A DNA stretch of 64,000 nt, taken from NCBI GenBank assembly GCA_023634235.1, contig JAMKCF010000080.1, forward strand, positions 310,001 through 374,000, in the 5' to 3' direction. The notes beneath the pieces are model-generated. The model saw only the letters and a program-made list of their open reading frames with translations, ran no database searches and was not told the DNA's origin. Below, piece by piece: positions 45,502 through 57,209 of this stretch; the stretch's first letter is position 1, and every line of letters starts with the position of its first letter. The position numbers and the translations under genes were made by a program. Origin of the DNA: Pisaster brevispinus (taxonomy: Eukaryota; Echinodermata; Asteroidea; Forcipulatida; Asteriidae).

Positions 45502-48283
45502 TGTGTAAAGGGAAGAGTGAAATCATACATGTAGCCGTGTTCAAACAAACCATGAGATAAGACTAGTGTTACCACAATAAACATTTTGCTCGTATTAGAA
45601 ATTTGTATCATCTAGAAAACCTTTAAGAGGACAAACGCAAGGAAATATAAGGACCGGAACGCACTCAAAATGTTCAAAAAGCTTTAGGTTTAAATGTTTT
45701 TGAAGATTCTTCCCTGTTGATGGAGAATCATTTATGGAAACTAAAGCTTTAAAACACGTATGAGGCGGCATGTAGTTATTAAAAGGGAAGGGGGTTGAGG
45801 TAGAGAACGAGGCAACCAGGGGGAACATGTGTTAGTTAGGGGCGGCGACGGCGGAAGTGGATTGGATAGGGTGTGTGAAAGAGGGAGACTGTCCAATAAG
45901 TCTAGAGCGAATTTAAGCTGGGTTTGTGGTGGTGCGGGAAATTTGAAACTGAATCCGGTGGTAGCCAACAAAACATAAACATAAGAGGGCAGAGAGAAAT
46001 TGTGAAAAGGAAAACACATGTTTTCGGCGTAGTCTCTGGTGATAAACCATCCCATGACTTTATGTAAATTGTTTTTTTGGGGAGACAAATGTCTCTGTTT
46101 TCCAAAAAAGTCAAGGCATAAGTTAAAACAGACCTGTTTTTGATGTTTGCACGCATCTTCAAGGAAGAAAGAGTGGGTGGGTTTATAAAGGAAAGGGGGT
46201 TGGGGGTGTGGGGGTTGGGGTGGGAGGAGGTGATAAAACTCACTAAAAAGAACCCTTTTTTCCGGTGATAATATGTTGAGCCACTTTTGTTTGTTCCTTT
46301 AGAGGAAGGGCTCAAAACATATTTTCTGTGCGTTTTTTGAGCTGCACTTCATCAGTCACCGTTTTGGCTTTGTATCCTTTTTATGAAAGCTTTTGCAACA
46401 AGGAGTGATCATAATATTACTTTTGTTAGGCAAGAGGATCAAGAGAGATTAGTATTCTTCGTTTGTTTTTGGCTTACGTAGTCTCATCTTGATACAAGTC
46501 TCGATTGTTGTCCTTTAAATTGTATGTACCCGACTGTTGTTCATGTAGTAATTCAATCAAGATTTGCAAGTTCTGATCGTCCTTTAAAAAAAAAAAAAAA
46601 AAAAAAAAATCGGTAGAAGCTTGCAATTTAGCCCGAATTTGTTGGTCTTTTATGTTCTTTTGTCGTTTTTAAGCCAGCAGAGGTGGTACAAGGAAGATGT
46701 TGTTGAGGAAATCATCGTCATTTATTTGGTGCCAGTGTTTCAACAAGGCACTTTTGAGATTAGAGTGATGTATCTGTGGGAAGAAAGGCAAAGTAAAAAC
46801 AAGAGGCGGATTCGTTTCTTTCTTGATGTTAGGTGTTGCACTCAATATTGAATTCATATGTTCACTGTGAGATTTCGTGAAGCGGGTCAATTCGTCTGTG
46901 TTGTATCCACGTTCTATAAGTTTTTCTTTCAGAGAAATTGACCTTACTCTCAAAATCTTGTGTGTGTGTGTGTGCATATGCGTTTGATTCTCGTCGTTTC
47001 ACCCTTAATGACGCCGCCAAATACAGACTCAGGGTGTGCATAATCTCGAAAAAGATATTGGAAAGTGTCCGTTTTTTGTTGTTGCTACTCGAGTTTCAAG
47101 CTTCCCTCCTTCGTGAAAACGTTCGCCTTTGTAAATTACGAGGTCAAGAAAGGTGATTTGGTAGTCGGAGATGTTTGAAATGAATTTCAAGGTTGGGTGC
47201 AGGTAATTTAACATATTAATAAAATCCAACGCCATGTTTGTGTTGCCATTGTAGATTATTAAAACATCGTCTCTGTATCTCATGTAGGCCACTATCTATG
47301 GGTTATTCGGGAGTATAACTTCATTTTTGTATTTGAATAAGGTGTTGTCACATTTTTCACGACTGCATACACTACCCATCGCCACGCCAATCTTTTGTCT
47401 GTAGAACTTGTTATTGAATTCAAAGACGTTTGCGCCCAAAATCAGTTCTAACAGACATTGCATGTGTTTTCTTGTAGGTTTTGGTATGGTGTACAATCCT
47501 GATTTTGCTTGTTCCAAAGCATCACGAACTGAGTCTATTCCCTTTTTCTGTGGGCAGTTTGTGTACATTGAAACATTGTCCAGTGCGATTAGGAGATTAT
47601 CCTGTCCCATCGTCAAATTATTAAGTCTTTTGAGAACCTGTGAGGAGTCTCTTGTATATGTGCTTTGTTGCTTGACGATAGGGAGCAGGAAAAAATCCAT
47701 ATATTTTGAAATTTGTTGAGTTGGAGCCCCACAACCACTGATAATCGGCCTCCCTACAAAGCGCGTTCCACCCGGTGGGTTTTTATGTATCTTCGGTAGA
47801 GGAGGTAAAGGCTGGGCGTTTTGATCTGGTGATTGTGAGGATTAAGGAACTCAAAATTATCTTTGTTTATACCGTTGTCCACGTATATTGCGTACGGCCC
47901 GGTAGACAATCGCTGTGATTTCACTCGTTAAATCCCTGTCAACAACATCATAGTGTGGCGCAGATAATTGTCTCAAACCTTCCTGTAGGTAGTCTGATCT
48001 ATTCATAACACATACACCACGGCCTTTGTCAAATTGTTTTATGACAATGTTTTGGTTTTTCTTGAGGCCTGTGAGAGCAATGCGTTCTGCATTAGTGATG
48101 TTGGATGTGTGTAAAGGGAAGAGTGAAATCATACATGTAGCCGTGTGCGAAACAAACCATGAGATGACACTAGTATTAGCACAAAAAAACCATTCTGCTC
48201 GTATTAGAAATGTGCATCATATAGCAAACCTTTAAGAGGACAAACGCAAGGAAATGTAAGGACCGGAACGCACTCAAAATTTT
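45502..48283 (-). mobile_element. Penelope-like element 1, minus strand, inactive
   Basis: Reading from 48283 leftwards: 185 bp of element 3' end (48283-48098), then reverse transcriptase from ITNAERIALTGLKKNQNIV (48132 side), YMDFFLLPIV region, ALDNVSMYTN (motif A), VAMGS, MRYRDDVLIIYNGN (motif C), LHPTLKF and FLDLVIYKGERF, then KHWHQINDDDFLNNIF and a long non-coding 3' region to 45502. A TAG before IVAYMRYRDD and several frameshifts break it. The 5' part is truncated. A 3'-end copy placed in front of a truncated element matches the partial-LTR layout known for Penelope-like elements. Confidence 0.82.
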
Positions 48284-49318
48284 CAAGAAGGAACAACAAT
48301 CGGGTACATACAATTTAAGTGAAAAAATCGAGACCTGTATCAAGATGAGACTACGTAAGCCAAAAACAAACGAAAAATACTAATCTCTCTTGATCCTCTT
48401 GCCTAACAAAAGTAAAATTATGATCACTCCTTGTTGCAAACTTTCATACAAAGGATACAAAGCAAAAACGGTGACTGATGAAGTGCATCTCAAAAAAACG
48501 CAAAGAAAATATGTTTTGAGCCCCTCCTCTAAAGGAACAAACAAAAGTGGCTTAACATAATATCACCGGAAAAACAGTTTTTGTTAGTGAGTTCTATCAC
48601 CTCCTCCCACCCCAACCCCCAATCCCTCCAACCCCCTTCCCTTTCTCAACCTCTCTTTCTTCCTTCAAGATGCGTGCAAACATCAAAAACAGGTTTGTTT
48701 TAACTATCGCCTTGACTTTTTTGGAAAACAGAAACCTTTTTCTCCCACCAAAAACAATCTACATAAAGTCATGGGATGGTTTATCACCAGAGACCACACC
48801 GAAAACATGTGTTTTCCTCTTCACAACTTCTCTCTGCCCTCTTATGTTTATGTTTTGTTGGCTAAATTTCCCGCACCACCACAAACCCAGCGTTAATTCG
48901 CTCTAGACTTATTGGACAGTCTCCCTCTTTCACACACCCTATCCAATCCATTTCCGCCGCCGCCGCCCCTAACTAACACATGTTCCCCCTGGTTGCCTCG
49001 TTTTCTACCTCAACCCCCTTCCCTTTTAAGAACTACATGCCGCCTCATACGTGTCTTAAAGCTTTAGTTTCCATAAATGATTCCCCATCAACAGGGAAGA
49101 ATCTTCAAAAATATTTAAACCTAGAGCTTTTTGAACATTTTGAGTGCGTTCCGGTCCTTATATTTCCTTGCGTTTGTCCTCGTAAAGGTTTTCTATATGA
49201 TGCACATTTCTAATACGAGCAAAACGTTTTTTTTGGTAACACTAGTGTTATCTCATGGTTTGTTTGCACACGGCTACATGTAAAATTGCACTCTTCCCTT
49301 TACACACATCTGTTTCCT
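48284..49318 (+). mobile_element. Penelope-like 3' fragment, plus strand
   Basis: Non-coding 3' region only. Landmarks match 53105-54070: GAACAACA.TCGGGTA, GATGAGACTACGTAAGCC, ATGATCACTCCTTGTTGCAA, the CTGATGA motif, ATGCGTGCAAACATCAAAAA and the TTTTGAGTGCGT..CGGTCC end. It abuts element 1 head to head at about 48284. Confidence 0.85.
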
Positions 49319-49353
49319 TCCCCTGACCTTCCGGTCAGCGGTCAAGAGTGAGC

Positions 49354-49567
49354 ATTTGCATACTTGGATCCTGGTCCAAACGGTCCATGACAGCAACAGC
49401 GTTTATTGTTTACGTAACTTCTCAAACTATGGTGATTTGAGACTGTTCTTAGAACAACCACATTAAACTATCCTTTGCATAATACTACACCATGGACCAC
49501 AGATTTGATTGTAAACCCGACTGCCCATTTCACCGTACCTGACCATCTGGATTAAAAGGGGTATAAA
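49354..49567 (+). promoter_or_regulatory. Octamer and TATA promoter of the passenger gene
   Basis: ATTTGCAT (49354-49361) is an exact octamer as in histone H2B promoters. TATAAA at 49562-49567 follows 200 bp later, 58 bp before the ATG at 49625. No CCAAT box seen. The pairing with a histone-type 3' end supports an S-phase gene design; expression is inferred only. Confidence 0.5.
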
Positions 49568-49624
49568 CACCTGGCTGTGTCACAAGGAATCATTGCATCT
49601 CTAAATATCAAAACGATCAAGACG

Positions 49625-50260
49625 ATGGCCAGCATTGACATTTTCTCTTGCCCCCGCACCCCTGGGTCGTCATTTAACGACGAGGAGGAGGATGAATTGA
49701 TGCTTTTAGAAGACGACGACGTTGAGTTCCAGTTTGGCTAGCAACTGCAACCCCGTCCTCACAACTTGTCGTCGCAAAAGAAAAAGAAAGAAAAGCAGAT
49801 CAGATTGAGCTCCTCCGCTTATGGGCTGGTTCGTAAGGCCAGAACAGAAACTGTCCGCCTGGCCGGCCTAAGAAATCGGGTCCGGAGACAGGCGGACAAA
49901 CTGAAAGAAAACCTTGATCGTGGTGACGCCCCTGACTGGTGTTAAACTAATAAAAATATTCCTACCCTTCAACTTGGCATCCTCTGCTCGCCCGAGATGA
50001 TCATCTCGTGGAATAAAAAATCAGCAGGGTTTGCCGTGGAACTGGGTAAAATGATCTTAGATTAGTACCAGTCGGAGCTCACCACGATTAAGGCAGACTT
50101 TCAAAAGGCAAAGAGAGCGGGGGCCAATCTGATCAAGGCTGACATTAAGGACGACAGGGAGCGTCGACGGGCTCTTCAGGTGCCGACTATCATCACGGAG
50201 TCGGCAGAGCAGAAGGCCGGTCTCCTTGGAGGACCCAGGGGCGGCGCAAGACGGAGATGA
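49625..50260 (+). pseudogene. Passenger gene: acidic then basic protein, three in-frame stops, histone-type mRNA end
   Basis: From ATG 49625 to TGA 50258 there are 211 codons in one frame, with no frameshift needed. TAG at codon 39 (49739), TAA at codon 107 (49943) and TAG at codon 147 (50063) interrupt it. Codons 1-38 are acidic (DEEEDELMLLEDDD). Codons 45-100 are strongly basic (KKKKEKQ, RKARTETVRLAGLRNRVRR). The rest is helical and charged, ending PRGGARRR. It is not a core histone and I know no family match. GC content is higher than the flanks. All three stops can be reached from Gln codons by C-to-T change, so decay of a recent gene is the simplest reading. It lies inside the Penelope composite. 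Confidence 0.5.
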
Positions 50261-50288
50261 GGAGCATAGCTATGCTACTCAAAACCAA

Positions 50289-50325
50289 CGGCTCTTTTCA
50301 GAGCCACCTAATTTCAAAAAAGCTT
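50289..50325 (+). terminator. Histone-type 3' stem-loop of the passenger gene
   Basis: GGCTCTTTTCAGAGCC (50289-50304) with CCAAC before and ACC after matches the animal histone stem-loop. It starts 28 bases after the TGA. CAAAAAAGC at 50314 is a weak match to the U7-binding element. Confidence 0.8.
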
Positions 50326-53300
50326 TTGTCCATGTTTGTTTTCCGTAAAAAAAAATACCACATTAAACATGTTCTTTTAACTCTTTTTTTAGTCTGGCCT
50401 CAAGCATGTTTCACTCAAACGTTCATAAGATCAGTGCCCACTCCAATGCCTCGTTCTTCCTCTTCCCCTTTTTTTCCTCCCTCCTATCCTTTCTCAGTCT
50501 ATCTTCGTTTCTTTTTGATGACCTTTCCTTTTGTAAGAAGCTTACAGCTTGATATAAACCGAAACCGGAAAGATCACCTTAATGCAAACATTTTTTTTTA
50601 AATCACAAATGCATATCCTAAATATTAGTTTTGCAGTCAAGTTTTGATCTTGCCAACCTACCATCAATCACCATCATCTCATTTCACAAGGCATTTACCC
50701 CATTCATCTCAACCTCCAACGCCCCCCCACCCTTCGTCCCTTTCCTTACCAAACCCGCCCACCATTCTTGTCCTATAAACCTTAAACTCTCGCCCCTCCA
50801 TTTATTCCCTTTATCCTATCTTTACCTCTCCAACGCGTCTTTATCTTTAAACCCAATTTCCCTACCTTCCGTATACATGTGACCACCCCCCCTCTATATC
50901 CGCCTGCCCAATCAACTCAAACCTTTGAACATTACAACCTGGCATGCGAATCTATTCACCACACATCCAACATACATCAACCCCAGGCGATGTCACATCA
51001 CATGCGCATGCGCATGACGGAATGTTGGTGGTTGATTCGACAGAATCATGGTACTTAAACGACTGCAAATCACAATATGATCGTTGTAACTGTATTGTCC
51101 TTAATGCAAAACATCATACTGAAACGGCTAAGGACCCTATTGTTGCAACTATGTCAAGGAGACTTAACAGAGGCAAAACTAATTTGAAAGGTAGAATGGC
51201 AAAATAAAAATATTCTCTCTTTCGTAAAATAACCAAACAAAAAATGGAAAACGAGAGGCTGATTTTCCTTTCGCAAAAAGCCAACAAAAGTCAACAGTTT
51301 GTAAAAATCTGTCTGACTCTAAACTGTCTTTGATGGAAACAATTGCTCTTGGAAGAGGTTTCAATTTCATTCCATTCAAAAATGCTCTTCAGGAAAATGA
51401 GACTACGCGTTTTAATGGAAGGGAAATCTAAATTGGGTAAACTTCATCCATTTCGGATGCCTTCAAACTGGACACCTCCAACTACCTGCAATACAAACTT
51501 AGAAAACTACATTAAAGGTACACTGGAGGAACTGTCCAAAATCAAAATTAAACATGTGGCATCCAGTATCACTAAAGCAGAACGCATTGCTCTCACAGGC
51601 CTCAAGAAAAACCAAAACATTGTCATAAAACAATTTGACAAAGGCCGTGGTGTATGTATTATGAATAGATCAGACTACCTACAGGAAGGTTTGAGACAAT
51701 TATCTGGGCCACACTATGAGGTTGTTGACAGGGATTCAACGGGTGAAATTACAGCGATGGTCTACCAGGCCGTACGCAATCTATACGTGGACAACGTTAT
51801 AAACAAAGAGACTTTTGAGTTCCTTAATCCTCACAATCACCAGATCAAAACGCCCAGCCTTTACCTCCTACCGAAGATCCATAAAAACCCACCGGGTGGA
51901 ACGCGCTTTGTAGGGAGGCCGATTATCAGTGGTTGTGGGGCTCCAACTCAACAAATTTCAAAATATATGGATTTTTTCCTGCTCCCTATCGTCAAGCAAC
52001 AAAGCACATATACAAGAGTTCTCAAAAAACTTAATAATTTGAATATGGGACAGGATAATTTCCTAATCGCACTGGACATTGTTTCAATGTACACAAACTT
52101 TCCATAGAAAGAGGCAATAGACTCAGTTTGTGATGCTTTGGAACAAGCAAAATCAGGATTGTACATCATACCAAAACCTACAAGAAAACACACGCAATGT
52201 CTGTTAGAACTGATTTTGGGCGCAAACGTCTTTTAATTCAATAACAAGTTCTACAGACAAAAAAATTGGCGTGGCGATGGGTAGTGTATGCAGTCCTGAA
52301 ATATGTGACATCACCTTATTCAAATACAAAAAAGGAGTTATACTCCCGCATAACCCAGAGATAGTGGCCTACATGAGATACAGAGACGATGTTTTAATAA
52401 TCTACAATGGCAACAAAAACAAGGCGTTGGATTTTATTAATATGTTAAACAACCTGCATCCGACCTTGAAATTTACTTCAGAGATCTCCGACTACCAAAT
52501 CACCTTTCTTGACCTCGTAATTTACAAAGGCGAACGTTTTCAAAAATAAGGGAAGCTTGATACTCAAGTAGCAACGAAAAAAAACGGACACTTTCCATTA
52601 TCTTGCTCGAAAATTCTGCACACCCTGAGTCTGTATTTTGCGGTGTCATTTAGGGTAAAAGGACGAGACACAAACGCATATGCACACACACACAAGATTT
52701 TGAGAGTAAAGTCAATTTCTTAAACAAAAAAAAAAACTTATAGAACGTGGATTCATCACAGAAGAATTGACCCGCTTCACGAAATCTAACAGTGACCATA
52801 TGAATTCAATATTGAGTGCAACACTTAACATCAAGAAAGAAACGAATCCGCCTTTTGTTTTTACTTTGCCTTTCTTCCCACACATACATCACTCTAATCT
52901 CAAAAGTGCCTTGTTGAAACACAGGCACTAAATAAATGACGATGATTTCCTGAACAACATCTTCCCTGTACCACCTCTGCTGGCTTACAAACGACAAAGG
53001 AACATAAAAGACCAACTAATTCGGGCAAGATTGCAAGCTTCTACCGAAAAAAAACTTATTTAAAAAAAATAGACGAACAGAATTTGCAAATCTTGATTGA
53101 ATTAATACAGGAACAACAGTCGGGTAAATAAAATTTAAAGGAAAAAAATCGAGACTTGTATCGAGATGAGACTACGTAAGCCAAAAACAAACGAAGAATA
53201 CTAATCTCTCTTGATCCTCTTGCCTAACAAAAGTAAGATAATGATCACTCCTTGTTGCAAAAACTTTCATAAAAAAGGATACAAAGCCAAATCGGTGACT

Positions 53301-54071
53301 GATGAAGTGCAGCTCAGAAAAACGCACAGAAAATATGTTTTGAGCCCTTCCTCTAAAGGAACAAACACAAGTGGTTTAACATATTATCACCGGAAAAAAG
53401 GGTTCTTTTTAGTGAGTTCTATCAACCCCTCCCACCCCCAACCCCCCACCCAAACTCCCTTCCCTTTCTCCCCCCCCCCTCCCCACTGTTTCTTTCTTAA
53501 AGATGCGTGCAAACATCAAAAACAGGTTTGTTTTAACTATCGCCTCGACTTTTTTTGAAAACAGAGACATTTGTCTCTCACCAAAAAAAATCTACATAAA
53601 GTCATGGGATGGTTTATCACCAGAGACCACATCGAAAACATGTGTTTTCCTTTTCACAACTTCTCTCTGCCCTCTTATGTTTATGCTTTTGTTGGCTACC
53701 ACCGGATTTAGTTTCAAATTTCCAGCACCACCACAAACCCAGCGTTAATTCGCTCTAGACTTATTGGATAGTCTCCCTCTTTCACACACCCCATCCAATT
53801 CCACTTTCGCCGCCGCCCCCTAACTAACACCTGTTCCATAAATGATTCTCCATCAACAGGGAATAATTTTCAAAAATATTTAAAACTAAAGTTTTTTGAA
53901 CATTTTGAGTGCGTATCGGTCCTTATACTTCCTTGCGTTTGTCCTCTTAAAGGTTTTCTATATGATGCACATTTCTAATACGAGCAAAATGTTTTTTCGC
54001 GGTAACACTAGTCTCATCTCATGGTTTGTTTGCACACGGCTGCATGTATGATTTCACTCTTCCCATACACA
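50326..54071 (+). mobile_element. Penelope-like element 2, plus strand, inactive
   Basis: 50326-51340 is a pyrimidine-rich leader with no clear domain; how much of it belongs to the element is unknown. The frame 51343-52107 covers the N-terminal and finger regions: AERIALTGLKKNQNIVIKQF, LYLLPKIHKNPPGGTRFVGR and ALDIVSMYTN, then TAG. After a stop and shift, 52271-52549 has MAMGSVCSPEICD, YMRYRDDVLIIYNGN and FLDLVIYKGERF. The C-terminal part and the 3' non-coding region run to the target duplication. No GIY-YIG nuclease found. Several stops and shifts make it inactive. Confidence 0.82.
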
Positions 54072-55006
54072 CAATTGGCATTGGCTTTATAGCAAATGTT
54101 CATCACAGAGAATACAATTGTTAAACTCTAGTCTGACATACTATTTTGAGAAATTAATTGCTATAATGAGAGATGGCTCGTTAATCTGCCTGTGCGAGTT
54201 TTAAATAGTTAAGTTCCTCACAAAGCGAAAAACTGTTTAATATTCTACTACTGTGTCTTTCAAATCTACAGAGAAAATAACTTGATCAAAACATCATCAT
54301 TGAACAGGCCCTTCACATAATGGTGATGCTAAATGAAGGGGGAGGGGTATGGAGGTGGAGAGCATAGCTGTGTTTTATTAAGAGAGTGCGATTAGAGGTC
54401 ATTTTGTGCCCAAAACCCGCATGTGCACACACAGGGTGTCAGACTAGACTGCACTTTGGGCTGTTCTGCATTTGGACCAAATTGACGTCCAGCAACTACG
54501 TGACCAAAGACACCAATCCCTACACGTCGCAACTCTCACAATAAACAGGTCGAGGAGGGGGGTTGCAAAGCATTGTTCTCCAAAATATATTTGTCCATCG
54601 CCCCATACCATTTACCTGCTATACAAACCTGTACATTCCTTGGCGAAAGTCTCACCCCACACCCTTCTCCCCGATCGGTTATATTTTACCCCTTATTCGT
54701 CCCCTATACCCAATCAAATTGTACAGAGTCTGGCACCGCCACCGGCATGTAATGTAATTGGGCAATAAAGTGAGATGTAGAGTATTCACAATATCGAATT
54801 TATAATAAACTACGTGCCTAATGGGAAATTTACAGAGTGTCAAAGTTCAACCTAAGTGCTCGAAATTAATGAAGCGTTATGTCTATTCAACATAAACTTA
54901 TGAAATTCTGGAGCTATGAATTAAAGTTTTTCCTTTAACGTGAGGAGTGCGCGCAGTGATTTGTAACCGATGTTATCTCATTCTGACTTTCAGAATACTC
55001 TCCAAC

Positions 55007-55285
55007 ATGGATTTAACGTCTTGGTTTAATCGTTTGCTCCTCGTGGTTTTCATTATGTGTTCTCTGGATACAACTCAACTCTTTGGTGTTGATTCACAAA
55101 GTGTACACTTAGTGCAACTTTCACAAGTGGGGGACGATATCGTTGAAGGTGACGAAGTGAAGCTACAATGTGATGCCAGTGGACTTGCAGCAAGTCATGT
55201 CATAGAATGGGTTTGAGTCTACATGAACGTAAGCGTGATAATAGCAAAGCATGGGTCAAGTCTAGGCCAGGAGTTATTGAACTGA
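55007..55285 (+). pseudogene. Ig receptor, copy B, 5' fragment
   Basis: Signal peptide and first half of the V-like Ig domain, close to copy A (MDLTSWFNRLLLVVF start). It has the same TGA after the Trp (55214) as copy A (21290). Homology stops near 55285; the rest of the receptor, about 3.4 kb of copy A sequence, is deleted. Confidence 0.8.
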
Positions 55286-57209
55286 TTAGTATTTACTCGA
55301 ATCTTTGGCCTAGGACCGTTGCAACAACGAGGATTCTCTCATCTTATACAAAACAGTTTGTAAATGATAGTTCTTAACTAATGATCTTGTACATTTTTAA
55401 TGTCAATGGTAAGCTAAAAAAGTAAAAAGGTGACGGGACAGGAGGGGTTTCTCGAAATGCAAATTCCCTAAAATGGTGAGAATTTTAAACATTTCCTTGT
55501 TTAATTATTAACCGAACGTGAATTTTAACCGTATGTTCTTAGATAATAATATTTAAGTTGCGCAATCATTGCGCAATTACAGTTCCTTAAAACAAAAACT
55601 AGTTAATTGATTGGATGTTAGAACTGCACAATAAGTAAAATTGTAAATATGCATTAATTCTTATAAAATACAACAATCTATACGAACGCATATCCAAGAA
55701 ATTTCATTTAAAATATTGATATTGAAAAACGAAAACGTGGAACAAGAAAGAGCGACTGACATCCACCCAAGGAATTATTTTTTTAATTAAAGAGAAGAAT
55801 ATCAAACTGTTCCCATCTCAAGACTCATTGTTAAAATATTGGCTTACCTTTCTTTTAACTTAATCAGCATAGTATAAATTGGTAGTTTGTCTACGATCTT
55901 AAAGAATCTTGAAAGTAGTGTAAGAGTTACAAACCTTGGCTCAATAAGACCAATTATTGCATATCAGTAATCAAGGAAAATAAGCAGAAAACCTTTCCAA
56001 AGTAATTCAAATGATATGGTGTTATGACGTTATGTATTATTTTCTGATTCCACTTTTGTATGTTTATGTTTCGGCTTGTAGTTAAATTTGGCAATTCAGT
56101 TATGTAAGTTGTTAGGTTTAACTTCTATGATTTAACAGTGCTGATACAATATTTTAGTATGGTTTTAAAGTTCAAATAGCTAAGGTTTTTAGTGCATTTT
56201 GGCTAAGTTGTGAATATTTCAGATGTACTTTCCATTTGACTGTGTATAAACCCAATAAGTGCTGCGAATTTCTAACTTCCGTGTTTACTTAAAGTTCTTG
56301 CATTAATCCAAACTATTTCGTTCGTACAAGCATTTCAAATGAGTTCAAATAGTCGTTTGGTTTAGTGACATAGAGTGTGTAGAAAAAACAACAAAGGACT
56401 GTGAAAAAAAGCTTTTCAGTGCAACAAAGGGATTTGTGGCAAAAATTAAAGGCTGGGATGTTCGAAAAAAGATTTTGTTGTTTGCAACAAACACACAAGT
56501 CAACTTAAATTACATATCTCATCGAAACTTTGAGAAATCCGAGTTGTTTTTTGTAGTTTTTAAAAAACAAACGTTTTTTTGTGAGATTTGCGGTGAGACC
56601 ACAAGTAAAAACCTTTATGGGAAGAACCACTCCAGTGGTTTGTCAACCTGATCTGATTGTTCTCCCACCAAGCAAAGTTCCAAACCCTTTATAAAACAAC
56701 TTTCATTAAAAGTTAGAAGGATTTGTATGGTGACAATGTTCTTTTACTTTCCTTAAACTATTTTCATTTATGTAAATGTTTTAATAATAAAAAATAAACT
56801 TTCAATGGCATCTGATAAAAGTTAAGTATTCAAACTATGTTCAACCAGTCAGGTACTTTTTTACAAGATTCGATGATGCAGTCAAACTGTTTCGTCTTGC
56901 TTTATCATCATTACATTTAAAACATAAAAGTTGTTCACTTTTATTAAAGCAGTTAAAACAGGCGGCATTGAACACTGAATATGAGGAAGTTCATGCTGCA
57001 GAGCAACGTTAAGCACAAAGAGACTGTAACCTCCCTACGGGTCAAGGTAGATAAAGCGTTAACATTGAACGATAATCCCTTAAAAATAAATTCCAATCAT
57101 GAGAAATACAGCAGGCGTTTTTGTATTGGTTCACAGTTTTTAAGTTCAAATAAAAGTTAAAGTCAAAACCAAGACTGGATCCAAAACTGAGATCGCAGTA
57201 AAAGGAACG
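55286..57209. other. Flank of copy B, no gene
   Basis: Matches 24700-26350 to about 57060, then the lead-in of the G-rich minisatellite (compare 18910-19020). Confidence 0.65.

Larger units (their letters stand above)
45453..54120. mobile_element. Penelope-type composite insertion with 49-bp target duplication
   Basis: The sequence 45453-45501 recurs, diverged, at 54072-54120 (core CTTTATAGCAAATGTTCATC), and block 1 has one copy at 20139-20187, the empty site. Between them lie 8.6 kb: a minus-strand Penelope-like element, a plus-strand 3' fragment, a non-Penelope passenger gene and a plus-strand Penelope-like element. The outer 900 bp on the two sides are inverted copies of the element's 3' region. 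It may be one event or several nested events. Confidence 0.8.
38457..57060. repeat. Segmental duplication, block 2
   Basis: Second copy of 13408-26350. Differences: a roughly 95-bp tandem duplication at 38810-38995; an insertion at 40625-41290; a middle part (43214-44310) in inverse orientation and shortened; loss of the tail exon counterpart of 19290-19488; an 8.6-kb Penelope composite at 45502-54071; and loss of most of the Ig receptor after 55285. Confidence 0.9.

Noticed and set aside
45595..46315. Minus-strand frames in the Penelope 3' region (and the matching plus frames at 48670-49213 and 53211-53748)
   Set aside because: They lie after the reverse transcriptase, are Pro/Ser/Thr-biased from pyrimidine runs, and are broken differently in each copy.
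49625..50260. A core or linker histone gene
   Set aside because: No histone-fold or H1 winged-helix landmarks; the acidic N-terminus is unlike any histone.
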